Below, one piece after another: positions 1 to 7,600 of a DNA stretch of 12,174 nt. Source of the stretch: DAOTZS01 sp034434335 (GTDB lineage Bacteria > Chloroflexota > Anaerolineae > CG2-30-64-16); the NCBI GenBank assembly GCA_034434335.1, contig DAOTZS010000160.1:1-12174 (forward strand), read 5' to 3'. Position 1 is the first letter of the stretch. The number at the start of each line of letters is the position of its first letter. The position numbers and the translations under genes were made by a program. The notes beneath the pieces were generated by a model that ran no database searches, had not been told where the DNA came from, and saw only the letters and a program-made list of their open reading frames with translations.

Positions 1-26
1 TCAGGGGGCGGGGAGATCGGCATTAA

Positions 27-65
27 GGGGGTTTCTGGGGCGGCTTCGCCGCCCCAGAAACCCCC
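27..65. repeat. Perfect 18-bp-stem hairpin
   Basis: Bases 27-44 pair with 48-65 without a mismatch around a 3-base loop (TTC). The stem runs from a G5 tract through TTTCTGGGG to CGGC. It has no following T-tract on either strand, so it does not look like a simple intrinsic terminator. It more likely belongs to a dispersed palindromic repeat family, or acts as a transcript 3'-end stabiliser for a gene left of the window. Only the structure is seen; the role is inferred. Confidence 0.75.
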
Positions 66-75
66 ACACTTGGGA

Positions 76-114
76 TTTCCCCCGCTCTCCCCTCCCAGGG
101 GAGAGCGGGGGAAA
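76..114. repeat. Second perfect hairpin, 17-bp stem
   Basis: Bases 76-92 (TTT, C5, GCTCTCCCC) pair perfectly with 98-114 around the loop TCCCA. It starts 11 bases after the first hairpin. The two have different sequences, so this is not a tandem duplication. Paired long GC-rich hairpins like these are typical of intergenic repeat clusters. The A-rich end of the stem reads as a T-tract on the minus strand, so a minus-direction terminator is possible but unproven. Confidence 0.7.
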
Positions 115-481
115 GGGGGTGAGAGGGGTAACGCACTGAGTGCAAAATGCCAGAATCTAGCTTAACGCGGCACTAGGGAGCAGAAAGTGTTAACCAATTT
201 TGAACCATCCTCCATAGTCTCCTGAGAAGCGAAGACTACAGGCTCTTCACTGATGGTACGTACAAGCCACAACAACATTGTAACACGTAAAATAAGGGAG
301 GAGCAAACCACAGGAGGGGGGCTCTATGAGGGTCTGACTCGGAGGGCTCAGGCCATTGACTTCTCCATCTGGCCGACTGTGAGAGTTTGTCTGGAAATTT
401 CTCGTGGTCAACCCAACGATAAACGTCGGCCTAACTCGGCAAAGCCCTGTGGGCTGCTTTGCCCTCCAACCTACCCCGGCT
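115..481. other. Gene-poor stretch, no convincing gene
   Basis: About 370 bases, visibly richer in A and T than the rest of the window. Open frames of about 90-100 codons exist on both strands, but none has a recognisable domain and both run across the strong promoter at 482-510. A small stem-loop near 438-463 (GGCAAAG paired with CTTTGCC, with an inner AGCCC/GGGCT alternative) sits just before that promoter. It could end an upstream transcript. No tRNA, SRP RNA or RNase P RNA signature was recognised. Confidence 0.5.
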
Positions 482-510
482 TTGACAGGCCGGCCAGGCA
501 CCGGTATAGT
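482..510 (+). promoter_or_regulatory. Sigma-70-type promoter of the GIY-YIG gene
   Basis: TTGACA at 482-487 matches the -35 consensus fully. TATAGT at 505-510 matches five of six -10 positions, and the spacer is exactly 17 bases. Transcription would start near 517, giving a leader of about 30 bases before the ATG at 547. This is the best promoter-like sequence noticed in the window. It points away from the convergent gene and serves only the nuclease gene. Confidence 0.75.
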
Positions 511-546
511 GTAGGGTGGCAGAGATCGTAGAGCAGGCGAAGCGTT

Positions 547-981
547 ATGCAACCTCTTCACTCCCCTGCCGAACCCGGCACATATGCCTTACTCCTCACA
601 GCCACCGCGCCGCTGGAGGTGGTTGTAGGGCGTCTCGGGGCCTGTCGGCTGCCGGCCGGGCACTATGTGTACGTCGGCAGCGCCCATGGGCCGGGAGGGT
701 TGGCCGCACGGCTGACCCGCCATTGTCGCGCGCCCAAGCGCCCTCACTGGCACATCGACTACCTCACAGCCATCCTGCCCGTCGCGCAGGTCCTGTACCA
801 GGTGAGCGCGGCAAGGCTGGAATGCGCCTGGGTGCAGAAGCTGCTGGCCCTGCCGGGCGCCACTGCGCCGATCCCCGGCTTCGGCAACGGGGACTGCCGC
901 GCCGGCTGCCCTGCCCACCTGGTGCGCCTGCCGGATGGCTATGACCCGGCCCACCTGGCGGACGACCTGGCCATAGATTAG
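547..981 (+). CDS. GIY-YIG nuclease family protein (DUF123 / Uri type)
   Basis: A 144-residue protein of the DUF123 branch of the GIY-YIG superfamily, proposed to be a small metal-dependent endonuclease with an unknown natural substrate. The first motif appears as GTYALLL (11-17) and the second as YVYVGSA (40-46), followed by the conserved Arg of LAARL (about 55), HWHIDYL (67-73) and Glu92. A family-typical C-terminal segment GFGNGDCRAGCPAHL (111-125) has Cys117, Cys121 and His124, which could bind a metal. The length is normal for a stand-alone member. The ATG at 547 lies about 30 bases downstream of a near-consensus promoter; the ribosome site is weak (GCAGGCG at about 533). The gene is monocistronic, and its TAG overlaps the stop of the convergent gene. 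Family assignment is firm; cellular role is not known. Confidence 0.88.
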   Translation: MQPLHSPAEPGTYALLLTATAPLEVVVGRLGACRLPAGHYVYVGSAHGPGGLAARLTRHCRAPKRPHWHIDYLTAILPVAQVLYQVSAARLECAWVQKLLALPGATAPIPGFGNGDCRAGCPAHLVRLPDGYDPAHLADDLAID

Positions 982-1748
982 AGGCCCTGCGCCCCAGGCC
1001 CGCGGGCCATAGTCACCAGCCGCTTCCCGGGGATCTGGCGGAAGGTGGCCCCCTGGCTCACGGCCGCCAGCACGGCGGGGATGTCTACCACCAGGGTACC
1101 AGAGATGGCATCCACGCCATAGTCAAAGAGAAGAGGGGAGAGAGGGGTGCTGGGGCCCAGGACGACGACGAAGGCATCGGGCCGGCAAAACGCCACCAAT
1201 TCCTCGAACGTATGGTTGACCAACGTCATCCCGGTGATGGCCACCACGTCGGCCTGGGGAATAACCCGAGGGGCATAGCTTGCCGGCAGGTCGCCCGGGC
1301 CAGGATTGAGCTCCAGCACCCAGCAAGTGCCCACCGCTTCACGCACGCGGGGCACAAAGGGGAAATGCCCCACCACGGCCACGCGACGCCCTCTGCCGCG
1401 GGCAAGGATAAGCTCCTCCGCGTTGACCTCGGTGCACGCGGCCTCGTCCACCTCCAGCAGGGCATTGAGCGCGGCAAAGCCGATGCTGCGCTCGGTGGGG
1501 CTGTCGGAGTGGGCCAGGCCGGCCAGCTCACGGGCGTCTCGGCCAATCAACCGGCCGGCCTCGCGCACCGCTGGCAAGCCGTGCTCCAGATCGTGCACGA
1601 TCTGGGTGGCTGCCAGGCCGGCCCGAGGGCCGGCTGGCGTCTCCACCACTACGGCGGTCCAGTGCGTCCCCACGCGCAGATCGCTGACAGGGCCGCTGAG
1701 CGTCAATCCTGCCAGCAGACGGTTAATGAGGGTCATTTTCACGTGCAC
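978..1748 (-). CDS. DUF4213/DUF364 protein, putative heavy-metal chelation family
   Basis: The 256-residue product has the two-domain layout of this family: an N-terminal DUF4213 region (about 5-95) and a C-terminal DUF364 Rossmann-like region (about 105-240). Telling segments are ERSIGFAALNALL (86-98), AVVGHFPFV (124-132), ELNPGPGDLP (146-155), ITGMTLVNHTFEEL (171-184) and VLGPSTPLSPLLFDYGVD (196-213). The family is annotated as putative heavy-metal chelation, and members often lie near metal transport genes, but no transporter is visible here and no reaction is established. The longest frame starts with GTG at 1748. A second GTG at 1742, with GAGAAG five bases upstream, or the ATG at 1736 (giving MTLINRLL) are equally plausible starts. 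The stop TAA shares three bases with the convergent nuclease stop. Confidence 0.87.
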   Translation of the reverse strand: MHVKMTLINRLLAGLTLSGPVSDLRVGTHWTAVVVETPAGPRAGLAATQIVHDLEHGLPAVREAGRLIGRDARELAGLAHSDSPTERSIGFAALNALLEVDEAACTEVNAEELILARGRGRRVAVVGHFPFVPRVREAVGTCWVLELNPGPGDLPASYAPRVIPQADVVAITGMTLVNHTFEELVAFCRPDAFVVVLGPSTPLSPLLFDYGVDAISGTLVVDIPAVLAAVSQGATFRQIPGKRLVTMARGPGAQGL

Positions 1749-1786
1749 TTCTCGTAACTACCTATCCGAATCGGTTTGCAGGTAAC

Positions 1787-1833
1787 GTAGCGCAGGCTGT
1801 CAGCCTGCATACAGGCCTGGCGGCCTGCGCTAC
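1787..1833. repeat. Palindromic intergenic repeat, copy 1
   Basis: GTAGCGCAGG (1787-1796) is repeated inverted as CCTGCGCTAC (1824-1833). Smaller inner palindromes lie around CAGCCTGCATACAGGCCTGG. A copy about 90% identical by eye lies at 2922-2969. It sits between the DUF364 gene and the toxin remnant and has no coding role. It belongs to the class of short dispersed palindromes, with no terminal signal for a transposase family seen. Confidence 0.7.
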
Positions 1834-1923
1834 AGAGATATGCCTTCGCCGCGTCTTTGATAGCGCTTGCCCGGATGCTCCTTGGTAGGTAGTTCTTCTC
1901 CCTGATGGGACACTGGCGATTTT

Positions 1924-1988
1924 CTTCGTAGTAACGGACTTTAGTCGTTCGGGACACGCTGAAAGCGACTAAAGTCGCTACTACGAAG
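1924..1988. repeat. Large imperfect palindrome overlapping the toxin remnant
   Basis: CTTCGTAGTA (1924-1933) and GACTTTAGTCG (1937-1947) are mirrored by CGACTAAAGTC (1966-1976) and TACTACGAAG (1979-1988), with only ACG against GC unpaired between the blocks. The loop is about 18 bases. The stem contains the internal palindrome GACTTTAGTC. It encodes the out-of-place tail and the premature stop of the DUF5615 remnant on the minus strand, which suggests it arrived by insertion or rearrangement. Confidence 0.75.
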
Positions 1989-2093
1989 CCCACATCTTGT
2001 GCTTCTCAGGTTGCCGAGCCTAAGATGTGGGTGTCCCAGAATTCGCCGGAGTCCAGATTGATTGAAATTCTCGTCGGCAGCCAGGCCAAGCAT
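1941..2093 (-). pseudogene. Truncated DUF5615 PIN-like toxin remnant
   Basis: An ATG two bases after the DUF433 stop opens a 50-codon frame. Its start, MLGLAADENFNQSGLRRILG, resembles the N-terminus of DUF5615 PIN-like toxins, which typically begin with an LAADENFN-like stretch carrying the first acidic residue and continue to about 110 residues. After roughly residue 22 the frame enters the compound palindrome at 1924-2031, encodes an unrelated Arg/Ser-rich tail, and stops at TAA (1941-1943). The later conserved parts of the family, including the His-Asp segment near the middle, were not found in any frame up to the DUF364 gene. It is therefore read as a 5' fragment of the toxin of a DUF433-DUF5615 module, inactivated by loss of the rest. 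Its position directly behind the antitoxin supports this. Similarity was judged by eye. Confidence 0.65.
1989..2031. repeat. Short inverted repeat abutting the larger palindrome
   Basis: CCCACATCTT (1989-1998) is inverted as AAGATGTGGG (2022-2031) around a 23-base loop. It touches the 1924-1988 palindrome without a gap, so the two together form a compound palindromic block of about 108 bases. Recognisable DUF5615 similarity in the toxin remnant stops at its right edge. The structure is directly visible; that both parts moved together is inference. Confidence 0.6.
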
Positions 2094-2095
2094 GA

Positions 2096-2431
<336 letters not shown>

Positions 2432-2499
2432 AGCATCAACCTTTCAGATGCACTAAACTGCTAACCGTAAAAAGGGACCTGCTACTGCCTACTCCATTG

Positions 2500-2678
2500 G
2501 TAACTATTCAGGCGGTGACTGGAAGTCACCCTTTTGGAGCCTGCGGCCAGTGGTCGGCCTTCGCCGACCTCTCTGGTAATGCACACATGAAGGGTGTCGG
2601 CCTCCGCCGACACCCTTCGGGCCGAGGCCTGGCACGAAGTACCCAGGGAGGCCGATTTCAATCGGCCTGAATGGTTAC
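2500..2678 (+). mobile_element. Miniature IS66-like element (MITE), copy A
   Basis: A 179-bp non-coding element begins GTAACTATTCAGGC and ends GCCTGAATGGTTAC, so the terminal inverted repeats match in all but one position. It is flanked by the perfect 8-bp direct repeat CTCCATTG (2492-2499 and 2679-2686). GTAA ends with 8-bp duplications are characteristic of the IS66 family, so it was probably mobilised by an IS66-type transposase encoded elsewhere. Internally it holds hairpins built on GTCGGCCTTCGCCGAC and GTGTCGGCCTCCGCCGACAC. A second, inverted copy lies at 11111-11300. It has no open frame of its own that looks coding. Confidence 0.85.
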
Positions 2679-2851
2679 CTCCATTGTATCACAAGGTGGT
2701 CGTCCAGGCGTAGCCAGCGGGAGGGTTGCGCACAGAGGCCGTTCCTCGCGCGGCACTGCTTTGGGGTGTGTCCCAATTTTGTCGGGCCGTTCGTAGTCAG
2801 GCACGGAGCGCCAGCGGAGTGCCGTTCTCCAGGCCTTTTGGACGCCAGTAC

Positions 2852-2871
2852 GGGCGAGGCATGCCTCGCCC
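2852..2871. repeat. Perfect 20-bp palindrome
   Basis: GGGCGAGGCATGCCTCGCCC reads identically on both strands. It lies inside the second miniature element. Such GC-rich palindromes recur widely in repeat-rich bacterial genomes; no binding protein can be assigned from the sequence. Confidence 0.7.
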
Positions 2872-2921
2872 ACCCGCTGGGGATGTTTGTAAATGTCGGC
2901 CCGGCCGCTTGCGCTGCATCT

Positions 2922-2969
2922 ATAGCGCAGGCGGTCAGCCTGCGCATACAGGCCTGGCGGCTGTGCTAC
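2922..2969. repeat. Palindromic intergenic repeat, copy 2
   Basis: ATAGCGCAGGCGGTCAGCCTGC followed by ATACAGGCCTGGCGG and GTGCTAC closely follows copy 1 at 1787-1833, with two extra bases and one deletion. It is in the same orientation and lies inside the 2764-3019 element. It is either part of that element or was inserted into it. Confidence 0.65.
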
Positions 2970-3161
2970 AGTTGCTGGTTGCGTCCGGACCAAGTTCCCG
3001 ACGATATTGGGACACACCCCTGCTTTGCCAAGGCTTTTCCAGGTTTGGGGAGCCCACCCTTTTGTGTTAGACTATTAGCTTGCACATGGTTCGCCGCGTA
3101 CTCTCTGCAGTGGGGGCGGCGGCTGTGGGCCTTAATCCCTTAGATGAGGTAACCGGATATC

Positions 3162-3893
3162 ATGAAGTTGGCGAGGCTCGCAGGTTTGGTGCTGATCTTG
3201 GGCCTGGCGCTATCGCTGCCAGCCCTGGCTGCGCCGTTGATCCAGGAGCAGCCCCCGGTGATCGCGCAACCAGAACAAGATGCGCCCGTGCGGGGAGTGG
3301 TGCAGATCGTCGGTTCCGCCACTCATCCGCAGTTCCAGAGATATGAACTGTACTACGCGCCCTGGCCTGTGCCCTCGGACCAGTCGTGGATCTTCATCGG
3401 CGACGCCCACTACCAGCAGCAGCCCCTGGGCCTGTTGGGCACCTGGGATTCCCGCTCGGTCCCCGATGGCACCTACGCGTTGCGCGTGCGGGTCGTCAAG
3501 CAGGACGGCAACTACCTGGACAGCGACCCACGGCGGGTGTTGGTGGTCAACACCAGGCCGCCCGACACCCCCACGCCGGCAGTGACCGACACCCCAACCC
3601 CCATCCCAACGCCCCTGCCGCCAACCCCTACGGTGATCGTGGAGCTGCCGGCCGTAGAAACACCGACGCCCGAGCCCACCGCCACACCCGAGGCACACGT
3701 CACCCCCATCCTGCCCACCGAGGGCGGGGGACAGGGAAGCGTGCCGGCCACGGAGCAGCTCTTCAGCGCGGCCCGCTTGCTGGCAGTCGCCCGCATGTCG
3801 GCCACCTATACGGTGGGGGTGTTCGTGGCCGTGGGGCTCTTCTTTGGAATTAAAGCGTTGCTGTATTGGCTGTGGTTGCGCCTCCGGCCCTGA
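3162..3893 (+). CDS. Secreted membrane-anchored protein with Pro/Thr-rich linker
   Basis: The 243-residue product has no recognised enzyme motif. It starts with a basic residue pair and a hydrophobic signal peptide (about 1-23) with an ALA-A cleavage site. An extracytoplasmic region at about 30-132 looks like a beta-sandwich (PVRGVVQIVGSA, YELYYAPWP, PDGTYALRVRVVKQDG), as in Ig/fibronectin-like modules of Chloroflexota surface proteins. A disordered linker at about 133-190 is made of repeated TPTP, PTPTP and TPEPTATPE units. A hydrophobic helix (about 216-238) ends in a short basic tail. The likely topology is an exposed domain on a stalk anchored by the C-terminus. The ATG at 3162 has GAGGT at 3146-3150, a long 11-base spacing. 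No strong promoter was seen upstream; TAGACT at 3068 is a weak -10 candidate. It precedes pth on the same strand, but a functional link is unproven. Confidence 0.78.
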   Translation: MKLARLAGLVLILGLALSLPALAAPLIQEQPPVIAQPEQDAPVRGVVQIVGSATHPQFQRYELYYAPWPVPSDQSWIFIGDAHYQQQPLGLLGTWDSRSVPDGTYALRVRVVKQDGNYLDSDPRRVLVVNTRPPDTPTPAVTDTPTPIPTPLPPTPTVIVELPAVETPTPEPTATPEAHVTPILPTEGGGQGSVPATEQLFSAARLLAVARMSATYTVGVFVAVGLFFGIKALLYWLWLRLRP

Positions 3894-3959
3894 AGGCGCG
3901 TGCGCAGCGAAAGCCCTGGGAGCAGGAGGGAAGTCCCCCTCGCCCATTCTCACCTCTAC

Positions 3960-3965
3960 AAGGGA
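3960..3965 (+). promoter_or_regulatory. Ribosome binding site selecting the pth start
   Basis: AAGGGA lies six bases before GTG 3972, in frame with pth. The longer frame from GTG 3900 and the shorter one from ATG 4029, the classical Pth start, have no comparable site at proper spacing. This favours a protein with about 19 residues ahead of the conserved MIVGLGNPG. Confidence 0.5.
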
Positions 3966-3971
3966 TTGGAT

Positions 3972-4616
3972 GTGAACCTGTTGCGCCATCTCTGGCCTGC
4001 ACGGCCGCCGGCCGGGCCACCTGGCAAGATGATCGTGGGATTGGGCAACCCCGGTCCCGAGCACGCCCGCGACCGCCACAATATCGGCTTTCAAGTGGTG
4101 GACCTGTTAGCGGAACGACATGGGCTGGCCTTCAACAGATACCAGAAGCGCGCCCGCCTGGCCATAGGGGAGATCAGCGGCCCCAATGGCAGAGTACAGC
4201 GCGTGCTGTTGGCCAAGCCTATGACCTACATGAACCTCAGCGGGGAGGCAGTGGGCCCCCTGTTGAGGTTCTACAAGATCGCGCCGGCCGATCTCCTGGT
4301 GGTCTACGACGACCTGGACCTGCCGCTGGGGCGCATCCGCCTGCGGCCGGGAGGCAGCTCAGGGGGCCAGAAGGGCGTTCAATCCATCATCAAACACCTG
4401 GGCAGCGAGGAGTTCCCTCGCCTGCGCATCGGCATCGGCCGGCCACCCGGCAAGATGGACCCCGCCGCCTACGTCCTGCAGCCATTCTCACCGGAGCAGG
4501 AGGAGCAGATGGTCCTGGTCCGGCAGCAGGCCGTGGAAGCCATCGAGACATGGCTGGCACACGGGATTGAAGTGGCCATGAATCGCTTCAACGCCCTTGC
4601 CGAGGTGGGCAGGTAG
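3972..4616 (+). CDS. pth: Peptidyl-tRNA hydrolase
   Basis: Releases peptides from peptidyl-tRNAs that drop off the ribosome, recycling tRNA in the cytoplasm. From GTG 3972 the product has 214 residues. The core begins MIVGLGNPG (20-28) and holds catalytic Asn26, His36 in DRHNIGF, Asn88 in TYMNLSG and Asp113 in VYDDLDL, then GGSSGGQKGVQSII and RIGIGRPPG. The Gly-Gly-His-Asn-Gly segment common in Pth, which supplies substrate-binding Asn114 of the E. coli enzyme, reads GGQKG here (Gln133, Lys134). This departs from the textbook residue, and I believe similar replacements occur in other bacterial Pth. The 19-residue Pro-rich N-terminal extension depends on the start: ATG 4029 gives the classical form. 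It lies 13 bases before mfd, an arrangement also known in Firmicutes, and the two are probably co-transcribed. Confidence 0.93.
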   Translation: MNLLRHLWPARPPAGPPGKMIVGLGNPGPEHARDRHNIGFQVVDLLAERHGLAFNRYQKRARLAIGEISGPNGRVQRVLLAKPMTYMNLSGEAVGPLLRFYKIAPADLLVVYDDLDLPLGRIRLRPGGSSGGQKGVQSIIKHLGSEEFPRLRIGIGRPPGKMDPAAYVLQPFSPEQEEQMVLVRQQAVEAIETWLAHGIEVAMNRFNALAEVGR

Positions 4617-4629
4617 AGATTTCCTCCAG

Positions 4630-7600
4630 ATGAAGCTGAGTGGTCTGCTTGCTTTCGGCCAGCAGTTGCCGGCCTGGCGCGAGCTGGTTGCCGCGTTGCG
4701 GGCTGGCCATTACCCGGCCGACCCGTTGGGGGTATATCACGCCGCCCGACCCTACGTGACGGCGCTGCTGGCGCGCGACCTGAATCGGCCGCTGCTGGTG
4801 CTGACCGCGCGCAGTGGCCGCGCCCGCCAGTGGGTGGACGAGCTGCGCATCTGGCTGCCCGACGAAGTGCCGGTCCACCTCTTCGCCGACCCCGATGCCC
4901 TGCCCTACGAGCGCATCCCCTGGACACCCGAGACCCGCCAACGTCGGCTGGAAGCGCTGACAAGCCTGCTCACCTGGGAGGGTGGTACAGCCCCCATCGT
5001 GGTAACCTCGGCGCGTGGGCTGATGCAGATGACGCTGCCGGTGCGGGAAATGCGCGCCGCGCTGCGCCCCATCCGCCAGGGCCAGAGGTTTGATCTGCAA
5101 AAGGTGATAGCCAACTGGGTCGGCCTGGGCTATGAGAGCACGCCCGTGGTAGAGGTGCCAGGCCAGTTCAGCCGGCGTGGGGGCATTGTGGATGTCTGGC
5201 CACCGAACCTGGCCCTACCCCTGCGCATTGAGCTTTTCGGCGATGAGGTGGAGAGCCTGCGCACCTTCGACCCGGCCACCCAGCGCACCGTCAGCCACGT
5301 GACCCAGGCCTGGATCAGCCCGGCCAGCGAGGCTCTGCCCCGCCTGGGCCAGCAGGCTGCCCCGCGCCTGCAGGCGCTGGACTTTTCCACCTGCCATCCG
5401 CCGGCCCGCGCCGAATATGAGCGCGAGCTCGCCCAACTGATGGCCGGCAGCGGATTCCGCAACATCGAGTGGTACCTGCCCTACCTCTACACCCAGCCGG
5501 CTACCCTGCTGGACTACCTGGCAGCCGCCGGCACGGTCCGCCTGACCGGTGAGGCCGGCCCGCGCGCTGAGGGGCTGCTGCTCATTGACGATGCCGCTGA
5601 GGTGATCGCCGCCCTGGGAGACCTGGAAGGACAGGCCCTGCAACTGGTGAAGGACCTGGCTGCCGCCGGGGAGATCCCGGCTGGCCTGAGCCCTGCTTAT
5701 GTGAGTGTCGCGGCTTTACGCGCCAGCCTGGCCAGCCAGCCAACCCTGCTCCTGGGCAGCAGCACCTTCGCCGGGTGGGCTGCCGAGGTGGAAACGCCGC
5801 TGGCCAGAGCGTTCGCCGGTGGCCCGCGTTATGGGGGCCAGATCCGCACCACCATCAGCGACGTGGAGCGCACCCTGGCCCAGCGCCACCACGTGGTGAT
5901 GGTCAGCCGGCAGGCCGCGCGCCTGGCAGAACTACTGCAAGATGCCGGCCACGCCATCGTGCCCCAGGAGAGCATCACCACCCTGCCCCCACCCGGCCTG
6001 ACGCTGGTGCAGGGCGTCATGGAAGAGGGCTGGCTGCTCACGCCTGACGGCACCTCTGGCCAGGATAACACCCGGGAAGGCCTCTGGTTCCTGACCGATG
6101 CGGAGCTCTTTGGCTGGGGCAAACCGCGGCCACGCCGGCCGCGGCGAGCGCGCGGGGTCACGCCTGAAGTGTTCTTCGCCGACGTCAGCCCCGGCGACTA
6201 TGTGGTGCACATCGAGCACGGTATCGGCCAGTTCCAGGGCCTGGTGAAGATGACCCTGGACGGTGTCGAACGGGAGTACCTGCAGGTGGAGTATGCCCAG
6301 GGCGACCGCCTCTATGTCCCGGTGCATCAGGCGGACCGGCTGGCCCGCTACGTCGGCGTTGGCGACGTGCCGCCAGTCCTCCACCGGCTGGGCACGGCCG
6401 ATTGGGAGCTGGTCAAGGCACGGGCCAAGCGCGCAGTGGACGAGATCGCCCAGGAGTTGCTCGAACTCTACGCCGCGCGCGAGGTGGTCCAGGGCCACGC
6501 CTTCAGCCCCGACGCGCCCTGGCAGGCCGAGCTGGAAGCCAGCTTCCCCTACGTGGAAACCGAAGATCAGTTGGTGGCCGTCGAGGCCGTCAAGCACGAT
6601 ATGGAACAGCCGCGGCCCATGGACCGGCTCATTTGCGGGGATGTGGGCTATGGCAAGACCGAGGTGGCACTGCGCGCGGCCTTCAAGGCCATCATGGACG
6701 GCAAGCAGGTGGCAGTGCTGGTGCCTACCACCGTGCTGGCTCAGCAACACTACACCAACTTCAGCCGACGCCTGGCTGCCTTCCCGGTGAACGTCGCCAT
6801 GCTCTCCCGCTTCCAGACCCCCGCGCAGCAGCAACGGGTGTTGGAAGGGCTGGCCAACGGCACCGTCGACCTGGTGATCGGCACCCATCGCCTCCTGAGC
6901 AAAGATGTGGTCTTCAAGGACCTGGGGCTATTGATCGTAGACGAGGAACAACGGTTTGGGGTGGCGCACAAAGAGCATATCAAGCGCATGCGGGTCCAGG
7001 TAGACGTCCTGACCCTGACCGCCACCCCGATTCCGCGCACCCTGCACATGAGCCTGACCGGCGTGCGCGACCTGAGCACCATCGAAACTCCCCCCGAGGA
7101 GCGGCTCCCGATCAAGACGTTTGTGGGAGAGTACGATGAGACCCTGATCCGCCAGGCGATTTTACGAGAGCTCGACCGCAATGGGCAGGTTTACTTTGTC
7201 CACAACCGCGTGCAGGGGATCGAGCAGATGGCAGCGAGGGTGCGCAAGATCGTGCCCGAGGCGCGTGTCGCGGTCGCCCACGGCCAGATGCCAGAACGGG
7301 AGCTTTCGTCCGTGATGATGGCCTTTGCCGAAGGGGAATACGATGTGCTGGTGTGCACCAGCATCATCGAGAGCGGCCTCGATATCCCCAATGTCAACAC
7401 CATCATCATCAACCAGGCCGACCAGTTTGGGCTGGCTCAGCTCTATCAGTTGCGCGGCCGCGTGGGGCGTTCGGCGGTACGGGCCTATGCCTATCTGTTG
7501 GTGGACAAGTACAAGATGCTGACCCAGGATGCCCGGCGCCGGCTGGAAGCAATCCAGGAGGCCAGCGAGCTGGGGGCAGGTTTTCGCATCGCCATGCAGG

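Larger units (their letters stand above)
2764..3019. mobile_element. Second miniature inverted-repeat element, different family
   Basis: The 24-base block 2763-2786 (starting GGGGTGTGTCCCAAT) returns inverted at 2997-3020 with 22 of 24 positions matching. Direct repeats flank it: TGCTTT at 2757-2762 and 3021-3026, extendable to the 8-bp CTGCTTTG if the ends are trimmed by one base. This is the signature of a transposed element of about 256 bp. It encodes no transposase; frames of 100-125 codons inside it have no recognisable domain. It contains the palindrome at 2852-2871 and a copy of the repeat also found at 1787-1833. The parent family was not identified. Confidence 0.75.

Noticed and set aside
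253..531. Open frame of 92 codons on the plus strand before the GIY-YIG gene
   Set aside because: No recognisable domain, runs across the strong promoter at 482-510, and an opposing frame of similar length exists in the same place.
516..944. 142-codon plus-strand frame overlapping the GIY-YIG gene
   Set aside because: It is an out-of-frame shadow rich in Arg, Ala and Gly; the 547 frame has clear family motifs.
1212..1757. 181-codon plus-strand frame opposite the DUF364 gene
   Set aside because: Antisense shadow of a well-recognised gene with no motif of its own.
2658..3143. Frames of 110-125 codons on both strands in the repeat island
   Set aside because: They run through inverted repeats of the miniature elements; the composition reflects repeats rather than proteins.
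3210..4094. 294-codon minus-strand frame opposite the membrane protein and pth
   Set aside because: His/Gly/Arg-rich antisense shadow over two supported plus-strand genes.
5932..6888. 318-codon minus-strand frame inside mfd
   Set aside because: Shadow of the mfd coding frame; no start signal or domain.
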